A stretch of 11,583 nt of DNA from contig VBGO01000117.1 of the NCBI GenBank assembly GCA_005882525.1, positions 1 to 11,583 of the forward strand, given 5' to 3'. A program made the position numbers and the translations under genes. Shown here one piece after another: positions 1 to 7,055 of this stretch. The notes beneath the pieces are model-generated. The model saw only the letters and a list, made by a program, of their open reading frames with translations. It did not search any database and was not told the DNA's origin. The stretch's first letter is position 1, and each line of letters opens with the position of its first letter. Source of the DNA: Chloroflexota bacterium. GTDB lineage: Bacteria; Chloroflexota; Dormibacteria; CF-121.

Positions 1-3000
1 GACACACTCGGCAGGATGCTCGATCCATCGATGCGCAATCTGGACACACCATCGAACACCGGCGCGCCGGCCCTGCGCACAGGCGGGTTCGCGCTGGCTC
101 GTGACCGTCGCGGTGACGCACTGCTGCTCGACCTGAAGGATCGAGCGGACAAGAACACCAAGATCGAATCCCACGCAGATGTGACATTTGACGCTGAGGA
201 CCTGATCCGCGGTTATCGACTGGACGTGTTCGACCAGGACACGCCAGGAGGGGCTCGCTGGTTCACGTTGCACGATCGAACAACTCAACACACGGCGGGC
301 GACCCGACCAGTAAAGATCCGCCACTCAAACTTCCGCCGATTCATGACGAGGGTTACGTGAAGTCGACTGCGGCTTCGAGCGAACGACAGGACCATCCGA
401 ACGCGTCGGATGACCTTTACCTCCACGAAACCGTCATCGCCTGGGACGGTTGGAGCCTGGCCGCCCCACCACCCGGCAAGGCGATCGTCGAGCCTGGTGA
501 AGGAGATGGAGGTGGCTCGCTCGCCCGAATAGACCCTGCGGCCGGGCAGAAAGCCCCGCTCCTGTCAGTTGTGAGCGTCGGACCGAACAGCTTGCCGCGC
601 CTGAGGGTCGGCCATCACTACAGAATGCGGGTCAGGACGGTGGATCTCGCTGGGAACAGTCGTGGCTTCAGCCAGAAATCGTTGGATCCGGTCAAGCCGT
701 ACCTGGAGTCGGAACAGCAACCGTATCTCCGGCTCGAGCCGGTGCCATCGCCGACTGTCCTTCGCCGCCATATCGATACAGAGGGTGAGTCGCTCGAGTA
801 TCTGCTCATACGCTCGAACGGAGGCATCAGCGCGAGTGATTACGCGTCATCCGACGACGTCGTCAATGCGCTGGCCGGCAAGCCGTACAAGTACGGCGAC
901 GACTCTCAGCGCCATATTGCCCCGCCTAAAGGCTCGGCGCAAATGGCCGAGCAGGAAAGCAGGCTGGAGGCGGCGTTCGGCGGCACACCGGCGCAGGTCA
1001 ACAGCGCTTTAACTAAGATCATCGACCCCGCGACTGGAAAGAAGACGATCGCCCAGACGACGATCGAGGTTTTCCCGCCCGGAGCCTCGCTTCCCAACCA
1101 ACGCGGCGGCGGATTGAGCGAAGGAGCGGACGACGACGCCAAGAACAAGCTTGCCGGAGCCTATGCCTACTATCCGGACGCGCAGCTCGTGCTGCCGTAC
1201 CTGCCCGATCCGTTCGCGAGTGGGATGGCATTGACCGGCTACGACCTCACGGGCAACGAAGTGTTTCACATAGAGGTGCCTTTCGCGGGCGAATGGCCAG
1301 CTCTTGCGCCGTTCAGAATCCGGCTCTCCGAGGGCGCCGAGGGCACCACGCCCCAGGCCGCGTTTCAGAACGGCATCCTCGAGGTCGCCCTCGCGAAGGC
1401 GGATGTCGTGCGGGCGACTCTCTCGTCGCTGTTCCCCGATGGCCGGCTCGAAGACTTTGCGATATGGCACTGGATGTCGAATGCCGCGACGGCGCCTCAG
1501 CCTGGCCAGATCGACGACCTCGCAAAGGCGGCGCGTGCTGGAAGGCACTGGATGTTCACGCCCTATCGAAAGGTCACCTTCACCCACGCGGTTCAGCAGC
1601 CTCTTGCGGTCCCCGACATGACAAAAGTGATCCCGACACGCGTCCTCGGTGCCACGTACACGGACTTCGAAGGTTCGATCGTCAACCACGCGAAGAGCAC
1701 GGGACGGATTGACGTGCCCGCGGAATGGACCGAAGACGTTGACCTCGTGACAAATCCTGAGCCACGGATGGCCGCCCTCGGCAACGCTGTTCCGCACAGC
1801 GCTCATGCCTTTGGCTTCGATCTCATGCCGGACGAGGATCAGGCCGAGGTGACGCGTGCCGACGTCGGCCGGATATCTCGCCAGGAGTTCGGCGATACGA
1901 AGTACCGGAGGATCACGTACCACAGCGTTGCTACGACGCGATTTCGCGAGTTCTTGCCGGCTGTAATCGCAAACGATCCCGCGAAGATTCAGCAGGTCGA
2001 GCAGAAACAGGCGCCTGACGGCAAGACAAAACCGCTGCTTGTCCATGACGTACCTAGCTCAGCACGACCGGCGCATGCGGACGTCATGTACTCGATTCCG
2101 ACATTTCGCTGGGAGCGGAACGACGAGGGCTCGATCCGGACCCACATACGACACGGTGGTGGCATCCGCCTCTGGTTGCGCCGGCCATGGTTCTCGTCGG
2201 GCGATGGAGAGCAGCTCGGTGTCTTACTGGAGCCTGGAATCCGGCTGCCGCCCGGCTGGATGCGCTCACCTGCACTCGAGCAGAGTCTTGGCGAGCTGGC
2301 CGCTCGCCCGCCCCTTGTGAGCTCCGAACCGCTGCTACGTGGCGTGCCGGCTCCAATTCGCCAGCCGGCGCATTCATCGGTTCGATCCCTCACCGTGTCG
2401 TCTTCCGCGCAGTCAAGACGCCTTTCGGGAGTGGGAAGAGCATCGCGCGCCGCACTTGCCGGCGCCTTCCCACAACCAACCGCCGCGGATCTCAGGCGCA
2501 TGCTCGCGCCTTACGTCACCATGTGGGGGACGGACCCGATTTGGGATTCAGCGGCTCCGGACCAGCCGCCGACGGTGGCCGCGTTCCCAGACCACGTTTC
2601 CTATGCCACCGGGTTGACTCTGGATGAGATTTCGCCGTATGCGAGGGTGACCGTCGCTGGCCACGAGGTGCATTGGGATAAGGATCGAGGCCTCTGGTAC
2701 TGCGACATCACCGTAGACGCGGGTGACTCCTATTACCCATTTGTCCGCCTCGCCCTCGCTCGATTCCAGCCTCATTCAGTCATCGATGCCCATCTGTCAC
2801 GGGTCACTGTTGCGGATTTCATGCAGCTCGTCCCCAATCGGACCGCGCGCGTCGAGATCGGTTCTGGCTCGGCCGACATTACGGTCACTGGATTCTCGGG
2901 CACGAACAGCGCTGTGTCGGCCGAGTTTCCACCCAGGGAGAAGCCCGTTGTTCAGCCCAACACCACCATGCAAGTCGCTCTGCAACGCCGGCGTGCGTCG

Positions 3001-3246
3001 ATCCCAGGCGATCTCGGGTGGGAGCGATTGAACGAGATCACGCTTGAGGCGAATTTCAACGGATTCAACGTCGTGTGGTCAGGATCCGTGGCGCTGCCTG
3101 AGGGAGCCCTGGAGACGCATCAACACAGATTGCTCATCACCGAGATCGAAACTTTTTTCCGCGATCAATCGGACGACGATCCGGCGGTGATTACTTCGCC
3201 ATTTCTTCGAGAGCGCGTGGTCTACGCCGACGCGTTTGAACTCTAA
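1..3246 (+). CDS. Large conserved protein of unknown function, 5'-partial
   Basis: The frame is open from the first base to a TAA at 3244-3246. The first ATG is at 16, but the reading frame runs off the left edge and the protein probably starts upstream. Residue numbers count from that ATG (1076 aa). I do not know its function. It resembles, from memory, large uncharacterised proteins of soil bacteria that share landmarks visible here: LYLHETVIAWDGWSL (about 134-148), PRLRVGHHYRMRVRTVDLAG (about 194-213, Ig/fibronectin-like in style), RHIAPP (about 299), EFGDTKYRRITY then ATTRFREF (about 625-646), GTDPIWDS (about 839) and a terminal RVVYADAFEL. No membrane segment or enzymatic motif is apparent. 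Residues about 760-815 are rich in Ser, Arg and Ala and look like a linker or locally degraded stretch. A surface or structural role is possible but unproven. Confidence 0.8.
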   Translation, partial: DTLGRMLDPSMRNLDTPSNTGAPALRTGGFALARDRRGDALLLDLKDRADKNTKIESHADVTFDAEDLIRGYRLDVFDQDTPGGARWFTLHDRTTQHTAGDPTSKDPPLKLPPIHDEGYVKSTAASSERQDHPNASDDLYLHETVIAWDGWSLAAPPPGKAIVEPGEGDGGGSLARIDPAAGQKAPLLSVVSVGPNSLPRLRVGHHYRMRVRTVDLAGNSRGFSQKSLDPVKPYLESEQQPYLRLEPVPSPTVLRRHIDTEGESLEYLLIRSNGGISASDYASSDDVVNALAGKPYKYGDDSQRHIAPPKGSAQMAEQESRLEAAFGGTPAQVNSALTKIIDPATGKKTIAQTTIEVFPPGASLPNQRGGGLSEGADDDAKNKLAGAYAYYPDAQLVLPYLPDPFASGMALTGYDLTGNEVFHIEVPFAGEWPALAPFRIRLSEGAEGTTPQAAFQNGILEVALAKADVVRATLSSLFPDGRLEDFAIWHWMSNAATAPQPGQIDDLAKAARAGRHWMFTPYRKVTFTHAVQQPLAVPDMTKVIPTRVLGATYTDFEGSIVNHAKSTGRIDVPAEWTEDVDLVTNPEPRMAALGNAVPHSAHAFGFDLMPDEDQAEVTRADVGRISRQEFGDTKYRRITYHSVATTRFREFLPAVIANDPAKIQQVEQKQAPDGKTKPLLVHDVPSSARPAHADVMYSIPTFRWERNDEGSIRTHIRHGGGIRLWLRRPWFSSGDGEQLGVLLEPGIRLPPGWMRSPALEQSLGELAARPPLVSSEPLLRGVPAPIRQPAHSSVRSLTVSSSAQSRRLSGVGRASRAALAGAFPQPTAADLRRMLAPYVTMWGTDPIWDSAAPDQPPTVAAFPDHVSYATGLTLDEISPYARVTVAGHEVHWDKDRGLWYCDITVDAGDSYYPFVRLALARFQPHSVIDAHLSRVTVADFMQLVPNRTARVEIGSGSADITVTGFSGTNSAVSAEFPPREKPVVQPNTTMQVALQRRRASIPGDLGWERLNEITLEANFNGFNVVWSGSVALPEGALETHQHRLLITEIETFFRDQSDDDPAVITSPFLRERVVYADAFEL

Positions 3247-3288
3247 ACGGAGGTTCCGACACACCGTGGTGAAGGGCGGCAAAAGTCG

Positions 3289-4305
3289 ATGAGGATTGTC
3301 CATACCGCGGCGCGCCCTGCGTTGGACAACGGCTTTCGGTCATGCGCCGACCCAGCGGCTTGTAATCGGATCTGCGCACGCCTTGGACCCGGGTCGGTGC
3401 AGAACTTTTTCTGGCGATGGTTTTATCGTCTCCCCTCGCCCTTCACGGCAGCCGACCTGCGTGCCGGTTACGCCTACGACCTGGCCGTGCGGCAGTTCGA
3501 GGTTGCAGACACCCGCGTGTTCGACCGCCCACAGTCAGGGCGCGCTTTCTTCGAGGGTCTGATCCGCGACCACCTTGACATCGGGCGGCCACAGCAGGTC
3601 GTACTCCTCTTCAAGCGGGAAAGACTGCCCAGGAAGGTGGGGAGCTTCTCGACCAAGGTCCTCACAAAAGGCGTCGACCCCCAGGTGAGCTGCAGCTACA
3701 AGTCCAGCCGCATCAAGCAGTATCTAAAGGAAGGACGCGCCCTGCGAAATGAGACGGTGATCTGCAACACTCGCGATTTCGGAATCGGCCGTCGCGTCAC
3801 CACGGACAACTGGAGAGCCCTACGGGCGGTTGGCGATTCGGCCAATCAGCGTCTTTGCGACGCCCAGGCACAAGACGCGGCGCCGGCTCCGGACGTGGTC
3901 ACCCTTGGCCAGGTGACCCGGCCGACCAAGACTTCGGACGGCCTCCATGCCCCGGCATTGTGTTTCGGGGACCCGCGGGTGATGGCATTACTGGCGGCGC
4001 TAGTCGGCTTCAGCCATGTGCTGGTCGGATTCCAGAACCGTCAGCTGGTGAGCTTGGTCGCCACTCTCCTCGACCAACCGTATGGTCATCGTCAGGCGAC
4101 CTACGATCTCCGCCGGCTTCGGCGAAAGGGTCTGATCTTCAGGGTTCCCAGCTCGCAGCGCTACCAGTTGACGCCGGTCGGTAGTGCGGTTGCCGTGCTC
4201 TCCGAGTGCTTTCTCAGGGTGTGCGGTTCAGAAAATTCGTCGCGGATCGCGCGAATGATTGTGGACTCCCGATTTGGGGCTCCCGTCAGTCGCTGGTTAG
4301 ACTAG
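3289..4305 (+). pseudogene. 5'-truncated winged-helix hypothetical protein
   Basis: The 338-codon frame ends at TAG 4303-4305. From memory it matches a family of about 450-500 aa proteins of unknown function, often present in several copies in soil bacteria. Its core landmarks are all here: ALDNGF near residue 12, a Cys-containing ADPAACNRICARL segment, LPSPFTAADLRAGYAYDL, FDRPQSGRAFFEGLIRDHLD, IGRPQQVVLLF, SRIKQYLKEGRALRNET, NTRDFGIGRR, a conserved CFGDPRVMALLAAL stretch, and a C-terminal winged-helix signature (ATYDLRRLRRKGLIFRVPSS, about 265-284). Homology begins at ALDNG, so roughly the first 150-200 residues of the usual protein are missing, and the ATG at 3289 is probably an accidental start. 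The frame continues without a stop back to the TAA of the upstream gene. The 3' end overlaps the convergent toxin gene by 20 bp. I call it a truncated remnant, but expression of the C-terminal part cannot be excluded. Confidence 0.6.
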
Positions 4306-4657
4306 CGGGGCGATCAAACAGGAGCAGGTCGAGGACCCGCTCGACCTCGGTCAGCACAGCTCGGTCGACGCTGCCGCGATAGTCGATGAGGCGGAGTGCG
4401 GAAAGGCTTCGCAGATGCTCGACCGCGGCCCAGCTCGTCTCTCGCAATCCCGACTCAGCCGACCGAACCTTGATCCGCGATGGATATCCGCGTTGCGAGG
4501 TCGTCAGCGGAGCCACGATCACAAGCCCAGCGCCAGAGTCGTTGAACTCGTCGGTGCTGATCACCAACCCAGGCCTCGTACCCGCACCCTGCTCGTGACC
4601 GGTCGGCCGGCCGAACTCGATAGTCCAGATGTCTCCGCGCTGCGGGCGCGATCTCAA
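4286..4657 (-). CDS. mazF: MazF/PemK-family endoribonuclease toxin
   Basis: This 123-aa protein has the standard MazF/PemK length and order of motifs: RGDIW near the N-terminus (7-11), GTRPGLVISTDEFN (26-39) with the conserved Arg28-Pro29, VAPLTT (48-53) carrying the threonines expected near the active site, and YPSRIKV. The TSWAAVEHLRSLSALRL segment (74-90) replaces the usual S-x-V-x-x-x-Q-I-R-S/T-V motif. Family members cleave single-stranded RNA at short motifs and are inhibited by binding the antitoxin. The start is a TTG at 4657, overlapping the antitoxin TGA by four bases (TTGA), so toxin translation is probably coupled to and weaker than that of the antitoxin. The 3' end overlaps the convergent gene at 4286-4305. 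The sequence looks intact. Confidence 0.88.
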   Translation of the reverse strand: MRSRPQRGDIWTIEFGRPTGHEQGAGTRPGLVISTDEFNDSGAGLVIVAPLTTSQRGYPSRIKVRSAESGLRETSWAAVEHLRSLSALRLIDYRGSVDRAVLTEVERVLDLLLFDRPASLTSD

Positions 4658-4914
4658 TCCGGAATAGGCTCGGCGTCGAGACCGTCACCTAGTGCGCCCT
4701 CAAAGAGTTCGCGATCGGCTGCCTCCTCGGTTGCAGCAGACGGGTCCTTCAAGACGGTGGCGGCAGCCTGCCGGAAGCTTGCCCAGAAGAGACGGCGGCG
4801 TTCGGCCCGTATGGCCTCCTCCACCGCCTGGGAAATCGGCTTGCCGGTCGCCCGAGCCAGCTCTCGCGCCTCATCGCGAGCCTGCTGGCTGATCCGAATG
4901 GTGGTGCTTGACAC
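4654..4914 (-). CDS. Ribbon-helix-helix antitoxin of a MazEF-type pair
   Basis: This 86-aa protein begins with TTIRIS followed by two predicted helices (QQARDEARELARATGKPISQ, then AVEEAIRAERR), the pattern of a MetJ/CopG-type ribbon-helix-helix DNA-binding domain (residues about 3-40). The C-terminal half is acidic (KDPSAATEEAADRELFEGALGDGLDAEP), as expected for a flexible region that wraps the toxin. It directly precedes and overlaps the MazF-type toxin by four bases. The chosen start is GTG at 4914. An ATG at 4918 is out of frame, and no Shine-Dalgarno is visible upstream. A promoter and palindromic half-sites lie immediately 5', which fits autorepression by the antitoxin or the complex. 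Confidence 0.85.
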   Translation of the reverse strand: MSSTTIRISQQARDEARELARATGKPISQAVEEAIRAERRRLFWASFRQAAATVLKDPSAATEEAADRELFEGALGDGLDAEPIPD

Positions 4915-4920
4915 GCATTA

Positions 4921-4951
4921 AGTCTACAGGAATGTAGATGGCCGTGTCTAC
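4921..4951 (-). promoter_or_regulatory. Toxin-antitoxin promoter and operator half-sites
   Basis: Read on the + strand, TCTACA (4923-4928), GGAA, TGTAGA (4933-4938) form a perfect 6-bp inverted repeat with a 4-bp spacer. A third half-site, TCTAC, lies at 4947-4951 and pairs with GTAGA at 4934-4938. The two GTCTAC copies start 24 bp apart (4922 and 4946). On the minus strand TAGACA (4950-4945) resembles a -35 box and TAGACT (4926-4921) a -10 box, 18 bp apart. The GTG start of the antitoxin follows the -10 by only six bases, so the mRNA would be leaderless or nearly so. The symmetry overlapping the promoter fits ribbon-helix-helix autoregulation. The promoter assignment is inferred from motif likeness only. 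Confidence 0.5.
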
Positions 4952-4991
4952 TCTCGATCACCAACTACGGCGCCCAGATAGCGGTATGCCC

Positions 4992-5010
4992 TGTGGTGCG
5001 CAGAAAGTTC
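4992..5010 (+). repeat. Left terminal inverted repeat of the IS
   Basis: The 19 bases TGTGGTGCGCAGAAAGTTC pair with 6252-6270 in inverted orientation with three mismatches. The end lies about 40 bp upstream of the nearest antitoxin half-site. Confidence 0.75.
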
Positions 5011-5061
5011 ATCCCAGGTGGCCGCGATCTTCGCCTAATCTCATAGCCTGGCAACCTTCTC

Positions 5062-6156
5062 ATGGTTGCGAGCCGGAAGGCCGACCACTTACTGTGCCCG
5101 CTCGTGCTCCTCGCGTCCTTCTATTCATTGGTCCGGCTGATGATCGGACTGGTCGCGCTCACCGGCATGGCGCAGAACGAGAAGGACGCCGAGATCTTGG
5201 CCCTTCGTCACGAGGTCGCGGTTCTCCGGCGACGCGTTAAGCGGCCAGACCTCTTCCCCACCGATCGCGCCATCTTCGCTGCACTCGGTACCAATCTGCC
5301 GGCTGGCCGACTCATGTTCCAGCCGACCACCTTGCTGCGGTGGCATCGCGAACTGGTCAGGCGGAAGTGGGCAGCCTTTCAGCGACGCCCCCGTCGTGGC
5401 CGACCTCGGTTGGCCGAGGAAACCAAGGCCTTGATCCGGGAGATGGCACGCGAAAACCCACGCTGGGGAGATCGTCGCATCAAGGGCGAACTCCTTAAGC
5501 TCGGTATCAAAGTCTCGGCGAGCGCCATCCGGATGTTCCTGCGTGCGCATCGGATTCCACCAGCACCGCGCCGGGGCGGTCCCACCTGGCGACAGTTCAT
5601 CCGCGCGCATGCCGCGGCGATCATCGCGATCGACTTCTTCACGATCGAGAGCGTGTTCCTGCGAACGATCTACGTCATCGTCTTTCTCGAGCTCGGTTCT
5701 CGGCGTCTTCTCTGGGCCGACTGCACGACCAATCCAGATTCAGCTTGGGTGACGCAGCAGGCCCGAAATGTGGCTTATGAGATCGAGGACCTTGGCCTCC
5801 CTGTGCGCTTCGCTATTCACGACCGAGACGCCAAGTTCACATCCGGCTTCGACGCCGTGCTCGAGTCGGAGGGCGTGGAAGTCATTAGGACTCCATTCCG
5901 CGCGCCTCGGGCGAATTCACATTGCGAGAGATCGATCGGGAGTGCACGCAGAGAGTTCTTCGACTTCGTGATCGTGATCGGAGAGCGGCACCTGCGTTTG
6001 CTACTCGACCTCTGGCTGGACCATTACAACCGCGGTCGACCCCACATGGCGCTCGATCTCGTTGCACCCGATCCAAGACCGACGGCGGCAGCCGGTGCGA
6101 TCGTGCGCGAGCGAAAGTTGTTCGGCCTCACTACCGAGTACTGGCACGCGGCCTGA
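5062..6156 (+). CDS. IS transposase with DDE integrase core
   Basis: This 364-aa protein has the layout of single-ORF integrase-core transposases of the IS3/IS481-like group. A hydrophobic N-terminus is followed by a leucine-rich helix AEILALRHEVAVLRRRVKRP (about 43-62) and a TTLLRWHRE motif (about 89-97). Next come GRPRLAEETKALIREMA (about 113-129) and NPRWGDRRIKGELLKLG (132-148). The catalytic triad is D191 in IAIDFF, D254 in IHDRD, and E289 in NSHCERSIGS, with 34 residues between the second D and the E. HYNRGRPH (321-328) is the typical closing motif. It catalyses cutting and joining of the element's ends. The ATG at 5062 is the first in frame. A second Met at codon 36 would remove the conserved hydrophobic lead and is less likely. 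No disruption is visible, so the element may still be active. Confidence 0.88.
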   Translation: MVASRKADHLLCPLVLLASFYSLVRLMIGLVALTGMAQNEKDAEILALRHEVAVLRRRVKRPDLFPTDRAIFAALGTNLPAGRLMFQPTTLLRWHRELVRRKWAAFQRRPRRGRPRLAEETKALIREMARENPRWGDRRIKGELLKLGIKVSASAIRMFLRAHRIPPAPRRGGPTWRQFIRAHAAAIIAIDFFTIESVFLRTIYVIVFLELGSRRLLWADCTTNPDSAWVTQQARNVAYEIEDLGLPVRFAIHDRDAKFTSGFDAVLESEGVEVIRTPFRAPRANSHCERSIGSARREFFDFVIVIGERHLRLLLDLWLDHYNRGRPHMALDLVAPDPRPTAAAGAIVRERKLFGLTTEYWHAA

Positions 6157-6251
6157 CTTCGCCTCCGTCCGCCCAATCAGGGGCGTGGTCAGCTCGGATC
6201 ACGTGCCAGCTCCGCTCCAGTCCCCCGATCCCGATTCATGCCGCCATCGCC

Positions 6252-6270
6252 GGACTTTGTGCGCACGACA
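6252..6270 (+). repeat. Right terminal inverted repeat of the IS
   Basis: The 19 bases GGACTTTGTGCGCACGACA pair with 4992-5010 at 16 of 19 positions and end in CA. The next base, 6271, is the first base of a Gly codon in the homologous part of the interrupted second transposase. Confidence 0.75.
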
Positions 6271-6979
6271 GGCTACTTCCGGATCCGCGGTGAGCTCTTG
6301 AAGCTTGGTCACCGAGTCGCTGCGACCACGGTCCGTTCGGTGCTGCTTGCCGCCGGAGTTCCGCCTTCAGGCCGAAGGTCTCAGCTGACCTGGAAACAGT
6401 TCCTGACCGCGCATGCCGAGACCCTGGTGGCGGCCGACTTCTTCAGCGTGGACACGATCTTCTTCAGGCGGCTCTACGTCCTTATATATGTGCATCTGGC
6501 GTCACGTCGAGTCTTGCTGGCGAGCTGTACCTCGGAACCGAATGCTGCGTGGGTCACCCAGCAGGCCCGCAATCCCAGCTGGGCGCTCGAGGACGAAGGT
6601 ATCAAGCTCAGCGTCTTGATCCACGATCTGGACAAGAAGTTTGACCCCCAGGCCGATCGGGTCTTCCAATCGCGAGGCGCTCGAGTGATCTTGACTCTCC
6701 TGATGGCGCCCAAGGCAAATGCGCATGCCGAGCGCTGGATCGGGAGCTGCCGCTGGGAATGCCTGGACTGGATGCTGGTCGTCAACCAGCGCCACCTCGA
6801 GATGGTCATCCACGAATATTTAATGCACTACAACGACGAGCGGCCGCATCGGAGCCGCAACCTACGACCGCCGGCATCCCGCAGCGATCGCATGCAGATT
6901 GCAGGTGGCCCAGATCGAGCGCCGCACCCGCCTCGGCGGCTTGCTCAGCGAGTATCGCCAATTGCCGATGGCCGCCTGA
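6271..6979 (+). pseudogene. Remnant of a second, related IS transposase
   Basis: From GYFRIRGELLKLG at 6271 the sequence is clearly a second integrase-core transposase of the same broad family but a different element. The N-terminal third (coiled region, HTH and WG motif) is absent, and the fragment begins exactly at the right end of the intact IS. An ATG at 6238 inside that IS gives an accidental 293-aa frame running to 7119. Catalytic residues remain: D in AADFFS, D in IHDLD, E in NAHAERWIGS, again with 34 residues between the last two, followed by HYNDERPHRS. Near the 3' end the natural frame shifts: from about 6890-6902 onward, frame 2 reads QVAQIERRTRLGGLL, then SEYRQLPMAA and TGA (6977-6979), the expected family C-terminus. 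Unusual residues (IHDLDKKF, CRWECLDW) where family members usually have IHDRDKKF and CRRECLDW also suggest decay. It should be inactive. Confidence 0.8.
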
Positions 6980-6982
6980 CGT

Positions 6983-6999
6983 CATTTTCGAACCCGACA
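6983..6999 (+). repeat. Possible right end of the decayed second IS
   Basis: CATTTTCGAACCCGACA ends in CA about 20 bp after the natural stop of the decayed transposase. It shares the closing CGACAGG and an internal TTT with the right end of the intact IS. No left partner survives, so this is only a candidate edge. The GGCCGGCC-rich stretch just beyond would then be flanking host DNA. Confidence 0.25.
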
Positions 7000-7055
7000 G
7001 GCCGGCCGGCCCCAACGCTGACCGCATGGAGCCGGAAGCACGCTCACCTCAGGAC

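Larger units (their letters stand above)
4992..6270 (+). mobile_element. Complete insertion sequence, 1279 bp, integrase-core type
   Basis: The ends were defined from imperfect terminal inverted repeats: the left end TGTGGTGCGCAGAAAGTTC (4992-5010) and the reverse complement of the right end TGTCGTGCGCACAAAGTCC (6270-6252) agree at 16 of 19 positions. The element therefore starts TG and ends CA, as is usual for elements with retroviral-integrase-like transposases. It holds one transposase gene that is intact from start to stop, with 70 bp to its left and 114 bp to its right. The flanks adjacent to the ends do not form a target-site duplication, whichever of the nearby end positions is used. 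The two bases outside each end (CC and GG) also pair, so the true edge may lie 1-2 bp further out. Confidence 0.75.

Noticed and set aside
1009..2046. 345-codon open frame on the minus strand under the giant gene
   Set aside because: Antisense shadow in GC-rich coding DNA. Its Arg-rich sequence has no recognisable domain, and the plus-strand protein has conserved motifs across the same span.
2285..2480. Possible compensated frameshift in the giant gene, where other frames are also open
   Set aside because: The Ser/Arg/Ala-rich stretch could be a linker. Neither alternative frame shows recognisable conserved residues, and motifs resume in frame at GTDPIWDS.
4985..6276. Target-site duplication around the intact IS
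   Set aside because: No direct repeat longer than one base flanks the ends for any of the plausible edge positions. GCC versus GCT is too weak.
7000..7013. GGCCGGCC-rich palindrome after the dehydrogenase as a terminator
   Set aside because: It is self-complementary with no loop and no following T run in the minus-strand direction, so it does not look like an intrinsic terminator.
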